Positions 37,484 to 45,645 of a stretch of DNA of 64,000 nt are shown here, piece after piece; position 1 is the stretch's first letter, and every line of letters starts with the position of its first letter. Location: NCBI RefSeq assembly GCF_004358105.1, contig NZ_SMYL01000004.1, positions 62,001-126,000 on the forward strand. The letters run 5' to 3'. The position numbers were made by a program, and so were the translations under genes. The notes under the pieces are model-generated. The model was not told the origin of the DNA. It made no database searches and saw nothing but the letters and a program-made list of their open reading frames with translations. The DNA is from Sapientia aquatica. GTDB taxonomy: Bacteria; Pseudomonadota; Gammaproteobacteria; Burkholderiales; Burkholderiaceae_D.

Positions 37484-38533
37484 ATGACAACGACTAATTT
37501 CGCCACCAAAAAACACCGCATCATCGATTGCCATGGGCATTACACGACTGCCCCCAAAGCGCTAGAAGAATGGCGCAATAAACAAATCGCTGGATTAACG
37601 AATTCTGCTCTCGCACCCAAAGTATCGGACTTAAAAATTAGCGACGACGAATTGCGCGAATCGATCGAAACCAATCAACTCAAACTAATGCGCGCCCGTG
37701 GCTTGGACATGACAATCTTCTCGCCACGCGCGAGCTTTATGGCGCATCACATCGGCGACTTTAATACCAGCGCAACGTGGGCCGCGATTTGCAACGAGCT
37801 GTGCTACCGCGTATCGCAATTATTTCCCGATAATTTTGTACCGGCTGCCATGCTGCCGCAATCACCGGGCGTCGATCCGCGCACCTGCATTCCAGAGCTA
37901 GAAAAGTGCGTTAATGAATACGGCAACATCGGCATCAATTTGAATCCCGATCCATCGGGTGGACATTGGACTTCACCAAGTTTATCGGATCGCCATTGGT
38001 ATCCGATTTACGAAAAAATGGTCGAATACGATATCCCCGCCATGATCCATGTCAGCACGAGTTGCAATAGCTGCTTCCACACTACCGGCGCGCATTATCT
38101 CAACGCTGACACGACCGCGTTTATGCAATGTTTAACGTCGGATTTATTTAAAGACTTCCCAACCTTGAAATTCATCATTCCGCACGGTGGCGGCGCAGTT
38201 CCTTATCATTGGGGACGTTTCCGTGGCTTGGCACAAGAATTGAAAAAGCCGTTACTAACCGAGCATTTGCTAAACAATATCTTTTTTGATACCTGCGTGT
38301 ACCACCAACCCGGTATCGATTTACTGACCAAAGTTATCCCGGTCGACAACATTTTATTTGCCTCCGAAATGATAGGCGCGGTGCGCGGCATCGACCCAGA
38401 AACAGGGCATTATTTTGATGACACCAAACGCTATATTGAAGCGTCCACCCAACTCAACGACGAACAACGCTACAAGATTTATCAAGGCAATGCGCGGCGA
38501 GTCTTCCCGCGCTTGGATGCGCGCCTCGATTAA
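37484..38533 (+). CDS. ligJ: 4-Oxalomesaconate hydratase (LigJ type, amidohydrolase fold)
   Basis: Adds water to 4-oxalomesaconate to give 4-carboxy-4-hydroxy-2-oxoadipate (CHA). 349 residues of the amidohydrolase-2 family: the metal-binding HGH in [54 protein letters not shown] and [16 protein letters not shown] strong ribosome site (AAGGAG) is seven bases before the ATG, 14 bases after galD. Note that P. putida uses an unrelated PIG-L-type hydratase (GalB) for this step, so this locus mixes the LigJ hydratase with a GalD tautomerase and a gallate dioxygenase. Confidence 0.9.
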   Translation: MTTTNFATKKHRIIDCHGHYTTAPKALEEWRNKQIAGLTNSALAPKVSDLKISDDELRESIETNQLKLMRARGLDMTIFSPRASFMAHHIGDFNTSATWAAICNELCYRVSQLFPDNFVPAAMLPQSPGVDPRTCIPELEKCVNEYGNIGINLNPDPSGGHWTSPSLSDRHWYPIYEKMVEYDIPAMIHVSTSCNSCFHTTGAHYLNADTTAFMQCLTSDLFKDFPTLKFIIPHGGGAVPYHWGRFRGLAQELKKPLLTEHLLNNIFFDTCVYHQPGIDLLTKVIPVDNILFASEMIGAVRGIDPETGHYFDDTKRYIEASTQLNDEQRYKIYQGNARRVFPRLDARLD

Positions 38534-38559
38534 TTATTTACACTGAAAAAGGAATCACC

Positions 38560-39249
38560 ATGTCACTCAATCAATTAGGAATCGTCAAACGAAACATCAT
38601 CCGCGCTGAACCTAAAGCGGTGGAACAACTAGCCAAATTCGGCGTTGCCACAATCCACGAAGCGATGGGGCGCGTTGGCTTGCTCAACCCAACGATTCGA
38701 CCGATCTACAACAGCGCCAAAGTATGCGGAACCGCAGTGACGGTGCTGATGCAACCGGGCGACAACTGGATGTTGCACGTCGCTGCTGAGCAAGTTCAGC
38801 CGGGCGATGTGGTGGTGGCGGCAGTAACAAGCGAATCAACCGATGGCTTCTTTGGTGACTTATTAGCCACGTCGTTTCGCGCGCGCGGCGCACGGGGCTT
38901 AGTCATTGATGCAGGCGTGCGAGATGTGCATGATTTAACCGAGATGGGCTTTCCAGTTTTTTCAAAAGCAATCAGCGCCAAAGGAACTATCAAGGCCACA
39001 CTCGGCTCGGTTAATATCCCTGTTGTTTGCGCTGGCGCGTTGGTGAATCCAGGTGACGTGATCATCGGTGATATTGACGGCGTCGTCGTCGTACCGGCAG
39101 CATTTGCGGGCAAAGTGGCCGAAGCCGCTGCAGCGCGCGAAGCGAATGAGGCTTCTAAGCGTGAGAAGTTGGCCTCTGGTGTCTTGGGATTAGATATGTA
39201 TTCCATGCGCGAGCCACTAGCCAAAGCTGGTTTGACCTATATTGATTAG
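38560..39249 (+). CDS. ligK: 4-Carboxy-4-hydroxy-2-oxoadipate aldolase (LigK/GalC type)
   Basis: Cleaves CHA into pyruvate and oxaloacetate, the last step of the pathway; relatives also decarboxylate oxaloacetate. 229 residues of the RraA-like class II aldolase family: [38 protein letters not shown] (with the catalytic Arg-Asp pair) and [16 protein letters not shown]. Length matches LigK and ProA enzymes (about 230). Good ribosome site (AAAAAGGA). 26 bases after the hydratase gene. Confidence 0.92.
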   Translation: MSLNQLGIVKRNIIRAEPKAVEQLAKFGVATIHEAMGRVGLLNPTIRPIYNSAKVCGTAVTVLMQPGDNWMLHVAAEQVQPGDVVVAAVTSESTDGFFGDLLATSFRARGARGLVIDAGVRDVHDLTEMGFPVFSKAISAKGTIKATLGSVNIPVVCAGALVNPGDVIIGDIDGVVVVPAAFAGKVAEAAAAREANEASKREKLASGVLGLDMYSMREPLAKAGLTYID

Positions 39250-39317
39250 AACGCCCACAACTCAGCACAACGCGCGACAACTTATCAACACAATAATAAA
39301 AATAACTGAGACAAATA

Positions 39318-40652
39318 ATGAATCAGACTTCCTTGGATGTACGTACTTTTATTAACCAGAGAACCATGTCGTCATACCAATGGGTACTGGTTTGTTTGTG
39401 TTTTTTGATTGTGGCAGTTGATGGGATGGACGTAGCTATCATGGGCTTTGCCGCGCCATCAATTTTGACCGATTGGCAAATCACCCGCGCTAGTTTTGGC
39501 ATCGTGATGGGCGCTGCACCGCTCGGTTTAGCATTCGGCGCGTTGATAGCCGGCTCATCCTCGGATTGGCTGGGACGTCGCAAAGTATTAATGGCATCCG
39601 TATTCGGCTTTGGTGTTTGCACGCTGATTACCGCCTTCACTCACAGCCCGACCGAAATGGCGATTTTGCGTTTTTTGACAGGCTTTGGACTTGGCGCTGC
39701 TATGCCGAATGCCTCCACATTAATGTCGGAATATGTACCCGAGCGCTCGCGTGGTGTGCTGCTAACCATTATGTTCACCGGATTTAATCTGGGTTCAGCA
39801 TTGATCGGATTTGTCGCCGCCTATTTATTACCTACTCACGGTTGGCGCACTTTACTGTTTTTCGGTGGCGTCGCGCCACTGGCCTTGCTGCCCTTACTCT
39901 ATTCTTACTTGCCTGAATCGGCGCGGTTTCTGGTGGTGCGTAACTATCCAACCGACAAAATTCGCAAGGTCCTAAGTCGCGTCTGCCAATTCAATTTAGA
40001 TCATGTGCGCGAATTTATCTCGGTAGAATCAACCGTCGCCGTTAAGCAGCCGATAGCGGTGTTATTTACTAAGTTGTACGCACTTCGCACGCTCACGCTT
40101 TGGGTTACTTATTTCATGGGCTTGTTGGTGATTTATTTAGCCACTAGCTGGATGCCAACCATGATGAAAGATGCTGGCATGTCGATCGACCAAGCAGCCA
40201 ACTTAACTGCTATGTTCCAACTCGGCGGCACGATCGGTGCAATTGTCATCGGTGCTTGCATGGATCGCTTTAATCCGAATCGTGTGATCGCCTTTTCCTA
40301 TTTGGCGGGCAGTGCATTTTTGATCGCACTCGGTGTCGCGGGATTATTATCGAGTTGGATTGTTTTTCTGGTGGTCGCGGTTGGCTTCTTTTTGAGCGGC
40401 GCGCAAACTGGGTTAAACGCTTTTGCGCCCGGCTGCTATCCAACTTTGGCTCGTGCTACTGGTGTTAGTTGGATGCTAGGCATCGGGCGATTTGGCAGTA
40501 TTTTAGGTTCAGCGATTGGTGGATTATTAATTGGAATTGGTTGGGATTTTGGCGTGATTATTTCATTGCTGGCGATTCCTGCGGCGATTGCGGCGCTAGC
40601 GATTTTTATTAATCGGCTCTCGTTTAAATCAGACGAATTTATCAGCGAATAA
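39318..40652 (+). CDS. galT: MFS aromatic-acid permease (AAHS family), probable gallate importer
   Basis: A 444-residue inner-membrane proton symporter with twelve predicted helices. VDGMDVAIMGFAAPSIL is the first-helix signature of the aromatic acid:H+ symporter group (PcaK, GalT), and SDWLGRRKVLM the loop 2-3 motif. It sits between the aldolase and gallate dioxygenase genes, so gallate (or protocatechuate) is the likely substrate. The gene name is by role; the substrate is an inference from the operon. Confidence 0.88.
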   Translation: MNQTSLDVRTFINQRTMSSYQWVLVCLCFLIVAVDGMDVAIMGFAAPSILTDWQITRASFGIVMGAAPLGLAFGALIAGSSSDWLGRRKVLMASVFGFGVCTLITAFTHSPTEMAILRFLTGFGLGAAMPNASTLMSEYVPERSRGVLLTIMFTGFNLGSALIGFVAAYLLPTHGWRTLLFFGGVAPLALLPLLYSYLPESARFLVVRNYPTDKIRKVLSRVCQFNLDHVREFISVESTVAVKQPIAVLFTKLYALRTLTLWVTYFMGLLVIYLATSWMPTMMKDAGMSIDQAANLTAMFQLGGTIGAIVIGACMDRFNPNRVIAFSYLAGSAFLIALGVAGLLSSWIVFLVVAVGFFLSGAQTGLNAFAPGCYPTLARATGVSWMLGIGRFGSILGSAIGGLLIGIGWDFGVIISLLAIPAAIAALAIFINRLSFKSDEFISE

Positions 40653-40694
40653 ATATCGGCTCTACGAAATTACCTAGTAAATAAAGGAAATAAT

Positions 40695-41990
40695 ATGGCT
40701 CGCATCATCGGCGGAATCGCTTGCTCACACACACCAACGATAGGCTTCGCGGTCGATCGCGATAAACAGGACGATCCCGTATGGAAGCCAATTTTCGAGA
40801 ACTTCCAACCGATACGCGATTGGCTAGATCAAAAAAAGCCTGATGTTTTATTTATGATTTTTAATGATCATGTGACCTCCTTTTTCTTTGATCATTATTC
40901 CGCTTTTAGTTTAGGCATCGACACGCAATATGCCGTTGCTGACGAAGGCGGTGGCGCACGCGATGTGCCTCCAATCGGCGGACATTCGGCGTTATCACAA
41001 CATATCGGTGCATCGTTAATGGCCGATGAATTTGATATGTCGTTCTTTCAGGATAAGCCGCTCGATCATGGCTGCTTTTCACCGCTATCGATTTTATGCA
41101 AACGCGACCCAGACTGGAACGTTCAGATCGTGCCGCTAGCAGTCGGCGTCTTGCAGTTCCCGATCCCGAATGCCAAACGCTGCTATAAGCTCGGTCAAGC
41201 CCTGCGCAATGCGATTGAAAGCTATCCCGAAGACATTTCTGTCGCCATTGTTGCAACCGGAGGACTTTCGCACCAAGTCCACGGCGCGCGCGCTGGTTTC
41301 AATAATACCGACTGGGATAAACAATTTTTAGAGCTGTTTGAAAAAGACCCCGTCGCGCTAACCAATCTGCGCTTGGCTGAATATGTTGAACTGGGTGGCA
41401 TGGAAGGTGCAGAAATTATCATGTGGCTAATCATGCGCGGCGCATTGTCCGCCTCGGTCAAGAAGATACATCAATCTTATTATCTGCCGTCCATGACCGG
41501 CATCGCCACGGCGATTTATGAAAACCAAGACACCGATATTTCGGACGAAAAACGCGAACAACGTTTAGCACAACATCGTCAGCATATGCAATCTGAGTTA
41601 GCGGGAGTGGGCGATATCCCGGGGACGCATCCATTCACCCACGCCGCTAGTATTAAGGCCTACCGCATCAATAAATTTTTGCACAGTTTAATCAAACCAG
41701 AAAACCGAAAGCGCTTTTTGGAAGATCAAGAAGCTAGCTTTGTCGAGGCGAAATTGACCGAGCAAGAAGCCGATTTAATCCGCCGCCGCGATTGGGACGG
41801 AATGATTAAATACGGCGTGATTTTCTTTATGCTAGAAAAACTCGGGGCAGTTATCGGCGTATCCAATCTGCATATTTACGCGGCAATGCGTGGACAAACC
41901 TTGGAAGAATTTCAAACCACGCGCAACGCGCCGGGGGCATTATATTCGGTGGCTGGCAAAGGCAATTTAAGTTGGAATAAATCAAGCTAA
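40695..41990 (+). CDS. galA: Gallate dioxygenase
   Basis: Non-haem Fe(II) extradiol dioxygenase that opens the gallate ring to 4-oxalomesaconate. 431 residues, a fusion of a LigB-like catalytic part (about 1-280) and a LigA-like part (about 300-420), the layout of GalA and DesB. MARIIGGIACSHTPTIGFA supplies the first His ligand (His12), IFNDHVTSFFFD the second (about His59), and VATGGLSHQVHG an active-site His; the C-terminal half has AYRINKFLHSLIKPENRKRFLED. Ribosome site AAAGGAAA precedes the ATG. 42 bases after the permease gene. Confidence 0.94.
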   Translation: MARIIGGIACSHTPTIGFAVDRDKQDDPVWKPIFENFQPIRDWLDQKKPDVLFMIFNDHVTSFFFDHYSAFSLGIDTQYAVADEGGGARDVPPIGGHSALSQHIGASLMADEFDMSFFQDKPLDHGCFSPLSILCKRDPDWNVQIVPLAVGVLQFPIPNAKRCYKLGQALRNAIESYPEDISVAIVATGGLSHQVHGARAGFNNTDWDKQFLELFEKDPVALTNLRLAEYVELGGMEGAEIIMWLIMRGALSASVKKIHQSYYLPSMTGIATAIYENQDTDISDEKREQRLAQHRQHMQSELAGVGDIPGTHPFTHAASIKAYRINKFLHSLIKPENRKRFLEDQEASFVEAKLTEQEADLIRRRDWDGMIKYGVIFFMLEKLGAVIGVSNLHIYAAMRGQTLEEFQTTRNAPGALYSVAGKGNLSWNKSS

Positions 41991-42058
41991 CGGGTACGAC
42001 TAAATCTATCTCAACAGACGAGCAACAGCGTCAGCAATTTACATAAATATCCTAACAA

Positions 42059-42106
42059 GGCAACAACTAGCTCATCCAAACCACAATGGATGGCTTGCTT
42101 GTTGCC
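42059..42106. other. Hairpin after the gallate dioxygenase gene
   Basis: GGCAACAA (42059-42066) pairs with TTGTTGCC (42099-42106); an inner ATCCA pairs with TGGAT, and the remainder pairs loosely. No T run. It may end or stabilise the gallate operon transcript and separate it from the hydrolase gene. Confidence 0.55.
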
Positions 42107-42149
42107 GGATTGCTGCCTTCTATCACAATCAAAAACACAGGGAAAATAA

Positions 42150-43130
42150 ATGAATAAATCTACTAAATACATTCTTTACTTGTTGGGCGGGCTGGTATCG
42201 CTTGCCGCAATCGTTGCAGTATTAATTTCTTTAAAAATTATTCCTAATCCATTTTTTATGATGCCGCCATTGCAGGACACCAAGTGGATCAAAACCCAGT
42301 ATCACGATCTGGCCTATGCCAACACTTCAGCAGCACAGAAGCTCGATCTCTATGTGCCTAATGAAGGCAAAGGCCCTTATCCCGTCATCGTGGCGATTCA
42401 TGGCGGGGCATTCTTATTTGGTGATAAAGGCGATGGTCAACAGAACGGACCGATTGCTGGCGTTAAGCGCGGCTATGCAGTGGCTGCCGTCAACTATCGA
42501 CTGGCAGGCGAAGCGGCCTTTCCAGCTGGGGTGCAAGACGTCAAAGCAGCAATCCGATTCTTAAAAGCGAATGCTGCGCGCTTTAACATCGATCCTAATC
42601 GCGTTGTGGCGTGGGGCGACTCAGCCGGTGGCTACATGGCTGTCATGGCGGGCGTGACCGGCACACAAGCGAGTGAATTTGACGACGCGCAGTTGGGTAA
42701 CATCGATCAAACAAGCACCGTGCAAGCGGTAGTCGATTGGTTTGGTCCGATTGACTTTGCACAGATGGATGCACAACTCACCGCTTCTGGTAAAGGCGAA
42801 GCTAATCACAGCGCAGCAGATTCACCAGAATCAAAATTCCTTGCTTCAACCGTAAAAAGCGCACCACCCGAGTTGCTGCGCAAAGCGAATCCTTTATCGT
42901 ATTTAAGCGGCAATTTACCCGCCTTCATCATTCAACATGGTGACGCCGATGGCACAGTACCGACGCAACAATCCATCGTATTGGCAGAAAAACTAAAGCC
43001 CGTTTTATCCGCGCAAAAGCTGCAACTCAACATTCTTCCCGGCGCACGCCACGGAGATCCGCAGTTTGAGACCGAACAAAATCTCAACACAGTGTTTAGT
43101 TTCTTAGATCAAGCCTTTTACCTAAAATGA
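42150..43130 (+). CDS. Membrane-anchored alpha/beta hydrolase (BD-FAE/carboxylesterase type)
   Basis: A 326-residue hydrolase. Residues about 7-27 are a membrane helix (YILYLLGGLVSLAAIVAVLI), so the enzyme is probably anchored in the inner membrane facing the periplasm. The oxyanion motif HGGAFLFGDKG, the nucleophile in VVAWGDSAGGYMAV, the acid in IIQHGDADGTVPT and the His in LPGARHGDPQFE form a full catalytic set. It lies directly after the gallate operon (ribosome site CAGGGAAA), so hydrolysis of galloyl or feruloyl esters is a reasonable guess and could complement the tannase. Confidence 0.85.
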   Translation: MNKSTKYILYLLGGLVSLAAIVAVLISLKIIPNPFFMMPPLQDTKWIKTQYHDLAYANTSAAQKLDLYVPNEGKGPYPVIVAIHGGAFLFGDKGDGQQNGPIAGVKRGYAVAAVNYRLAGEAAFPAGVQDVKAAIRFLKANAARFNIDPNRVVAWGDSAGGYMAVMAGVTGTQASEFDDAQLGNIDQTSTVQAVVDWFGPIDFAQMDAQLTASGKGEANHSAADSPESKFLASTVKSAPPELLRKANPLSYLSGNLPAFIIQHGDADGTVPTQQSIVLAEKLKPVLSAQKLQLNILPGARHGDPQFETEQNLNTVFSFLDQAFYLK

Positions 43131-43139
43131 TTCCTTGAG

Positions 43140-43172
43140 CGCTGCGCTAGCGTCCACAACGTTAGCGCAGCG
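43140..43172. other. GC-rich hairpin after the hydrolase gene
   Basis: CGCTGCGCTAGCG (43140-43152) pairs with CGTTAGCGCAGCG (43160-43172), 13 pairs with one G-T wobble, loop TCCACAA. Very stable, without a T run; it probably marks the end of the locus transcript. Confidence 0.6.
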
Positions 43173-43234
43173 AAATCAAGCAACATCACGAGATATGAGA
43201 AAATAGCGCACCAGATCAACTCCCCAACTCCAGC

Positions 43235-43573
43235 ATGCCATTCGTCGTTACTGATTCCTGCATATTTTGCAAATACACCACCTGCGTTGAAGTCTGCCCA
43301 ATGAATTGTTTTCGCGAAGGGCCGCATTTTTTGGTCATCGCGCCCGATGAATGTATTGATTGCTCGATGTGCGTTCCAGAATGTCCGGTTGGTGCGATCT
43401 ATAACGCCACTGATCTGCCATCGCATTTAGCACACTTTACCCAGCTCAATGCTGACCTAGCGGCAAGTGCTACTTGGAAGCCCATCAACCGTTCGCAAGC
43501 AGCGCTACCAGACCATGAGAGCTGGCGCGCTACACGCGATAAATTAACTATCCTAAAATCATCCTCGGAATAG
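43235..43573 (+). CDS. fdxA: Ferredoxin FdxA (7Fe type)
   Basis: A 112-residue electron carrier. The N terminus MPFVVTDSCIFCKYTTCVEVCPMNCF supplies the ligands of a [3Fe-4S]/[4Fe-4S] pair, completed by CIDCSMCVPECPVGAI. Length and sequence match the FdxA group common in beta-proteobacteria. No clear ribosome site is seen. It is separated from the ssb gene by a shared terminator. Redox partner unknown. Confidence 0.93.
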   Translation: MPFVVTDSCIFCKYTTCVEVCPMNCFREGPHFLVIAPDECIDCSMCVPECPVGAIYNATDLPSHLAHFTQLNADLAASATWKPINRSQAALPDHESWRATRDKLTILKSSSE

Positions 43574-43606
43574 TTAAAAGTCACGGCAATTGCCTACTCG
43601 ACGCGC

Positions 43607-43652
43607 ATAAAAAAATACCAGCCGATCTCACGATCTCGCTGGTATTTTTTAC
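43607..43652. terminator. Bidirectional terminator between fdxA and ssb
   Basis: AATACCAGC (43614-43622) pairs with GCTGGTATT (43638-43646), with inner GATCTC pairing and A/T runs on both sides, so it works for both converging genes. Confidence 0.92.
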
Positions 43653-43695
43653 CTCCAAACTGCGCAGAAATTTCACGCAGTTGCCGTCATCTTCC

Positions 43696-44187
43696 TCAGA
43701 ACGGAATATCGTCATCCATATCCGAAAAATTCGGCGCAGGGCGCGATTGCGCTGGGGCGGAACGTTGCACTGGTGCGCTTTGACGCGGTGGGGCGGAATT
43801 TTGCATTTCTTGCGGTTGTGAACCGTAGCCGTCGTCCATGCCGCCCGAAGTAGAACGACCACCCAGCATTTGCATGCTATCGGCTTTGATATCAGTGGCG
43901 TATTTTTCGATACCGTCTTTGTCGGTGTACTTACGTGTACGCAGGCTACCTTCTACATAAACGGACGAACCTTTTTTCAAATACTGACCAGCGATTTCAG
44001 CTAACTTGCCGAAGAATGTTACGCGGTGCCATTCGGTTGTTTCTTTTTTCTCGCCGCTGGCTTTGTCTTTCCAGCTATCGGTGGTGGCGATAGAAATAGT
44101 GGTCATTGCGTCACCGCTTGGCATGTAGCGGGTTTCTGGATCGCGGCCCAGATTGCCCAAAATGATAACTTTATTGACTGATGCCAT
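43696..44187 (-). CDS. ssb: Single-stranded DNA-binding protein
   Basis: Coats single-stranded DNA in replication, recombination and repair. 163 residues: an OB fold (about 1-110: [55 protein letters not shown]), a flexible Pro/Gln/Ser linker and the protein-interaction tip MDDDIPF. Start supported by AGGAGAAACC. It follows the MFS gene in the conserved uvrA-MFS-ssb block. Confidence 0.97.
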   Translation of the reverse strand: MASVNKVIILGNLGRDPETRYMPSGDAMTTISIATTDSWKDKASGEKKETTEWHRVTFFGKLAEIAGQYLKKGSSVYVEGSLRTRKYTDKDGIEKYATDIKADSMQMLGGRSTSGGMDDGYGSQPQEMQNSAPPRQSAPVQRSAPAQSRPAPNFSDMDDDIPF

Positions 44188-44239
44188 GGTTTCTCCTGTT
44201 TTTACTAGATAGTGACGTATTAATTAACTTAATTCTTTG

Positions 44240-45538
44240 TTAGTTACTAGCTGCCGCCGTTGCGGTTGCCGTATCGGATGAAGATTTTGCCGGTGCTGCT
44301 TTATGTGGCCGACCGGGGATTTTTTTCATATTGACCGCGATTATAAGCCAAGCCAAGCATAAAAATGCACTAAATACAAAGACCGAGGATTGGCCTAAAT
44401 GACCACTCATCCACGCGCCTAATAACGAGCCGCTAAATAAACCGAGCGACTGAATGGTATTGTAAATTCCTAAAGCCGCGCCCTTAGCTGCTGGCGGCGC
44501 AATGCGTGAAACCAAGGATGGCTGACTAGCTTCAAGCACATTGAAGGCCAAAAAGAAACCGAATAACAGTGCAATCAACATCACCGGTTGGGTCAAAAAC
44601 TCCCAAAATCCGCATTGCACAACGAGCAATAAAGTGATCGCCGCGATAAAAACGGCTTTGATTTTGCCGTGTTTTTCTGCAACATAAATGAGTGGCAACA
44701 TCCCGATGAACGACGCCAACACGACCGGCAAATATACTTTCCAATGCTGCGCTAACGGCAAATCAGCGAAATGCACCAAGGCCGATGGCACCACCACAAA
44801 CATCGCGGACTGACTGAAATGCAAAGCGAATACGCCAAAATTGAGTCGCATTAAATCGGTATTTTTTAACACTTCCGATAACGGCACACGCGGCAAAGTT
44901 TGCTTGGGTACTTTAGGCAGCATAAACATCACCACCAAAATCGCCAGCAAGGGCAACACGCCAGTGAGCAGGAATATCCCTTTCATCCCGATGGCGCTAA
45001 ACAAGATCGGTGCGACCACCATCGATAGCGCAAACGTTAAACCGATGGAGCCACCCACCATCGCCATCGCTTTGGTGCGGTGTTCTTCGCGCGTCGCATC
45101 GGCAATCCAAGCCGTAATAGCAGCCGAAATCGCACCGCCACCTTGCAAGGCCCGACCGACGATCACCCACGTAATATTGTCGGAGAGCGCAGCGATCACC
45201 GCGCCAATAGCAAACACGGTTAAGCCAATCAAAATCACTGGACGCCGACCGTATTTATCGGAAGCGATTCCTAGCGGGATTTGGCCGATGGCATTGGTCA
45301 ATCCATACATCCCTAGGGCCAAACCAACCAGCCAAGCCTGATCGCCGCCGGCTAATGTTTTTGCATAGATCGCAAACACCGGCAAAATCAAAAACAAGCC
45401 CAACATGCGCAGCGCAAACAGCAATGCCAAAATCACACTAGAACGGATTTCTAAGGCGGACATGCGCGCATCATTTGGATTAAAAACTGGTGCAGAAACG
45501 TGCTCATTGGATGACGTTGAACCGGCTTGTTGTGACAT
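44240..45538 (-). CDS. MFS transporter of the uvrA-ssb block
   Basis: A 432-residue twelve-helix transporter: LRMLGLFLILPVFAIYAKTLAGGDQAWLVGLALGMYGLTNAIGQIPLGIASDKYGRRPVIL includes the loop 2-3 motif. Members of this group (YajR-like or YceL-like in feel) stand between uvrA and ssb in many Burkholderiales; the substrate is not known. No strong ribosome site is seen at 45538, so the start could be a later Met (about residue 24). The C-terminal tail is a short Ala/Thr/Ser stretch. Confidence 0.88.
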   Translation of the reverse strand: MSQQAGSTSSNEHVSAPVFNPNDARMSALEIRSSVILALLFALRMLGLFLILPVFAIYAKTLAGGDQAWLVGLALGMYGLTNAIGQIPLGIASDKYGRRPVILIGLTVFAIGAVIAALSDNITWVIVGRALQGGGAISAAITAWIADATREEHRTKAMAMVGGSIGLTFALSMVVAPILFSAIGMKGIFLLTGVLPLLAILVVMFMLPKVPKQTLPRVPLSEVLKNTDLMRLNFGVFALHFSQSAMFVVVPSALVHFADLPLAQHWKVYLPVVLASFIGMLPLIYVAEKHGKIKAVFIAAITLLLVVQCGFWEFLTQPVMLIALLFGFFLAFNVLEASQPSLVSRIAPPAAKGAALGIYNTIQSLGLFSGSLLGAWMSGHLGQSSVFVFSAFLCLAWLIIAVNMKKIPGRPHKAAPAKSSSDTATATAAASN

Positions 45539-45645
45539 AAGTCTATAAACTTTTGGTGAGGATTATCGAAACCCGATATAGTATCAGGTTGGCTAAGTTT
45601 GGCCACCAACACCTATGGCACATTACGCAATAAATCGGGCAAAAA

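Noticed and set aside
45539-45645. LexA (SOS) box before uvrA
   Set aside because: I looked for a CTGT-N8-ACAG-type palindrome in the divergent region and found none.
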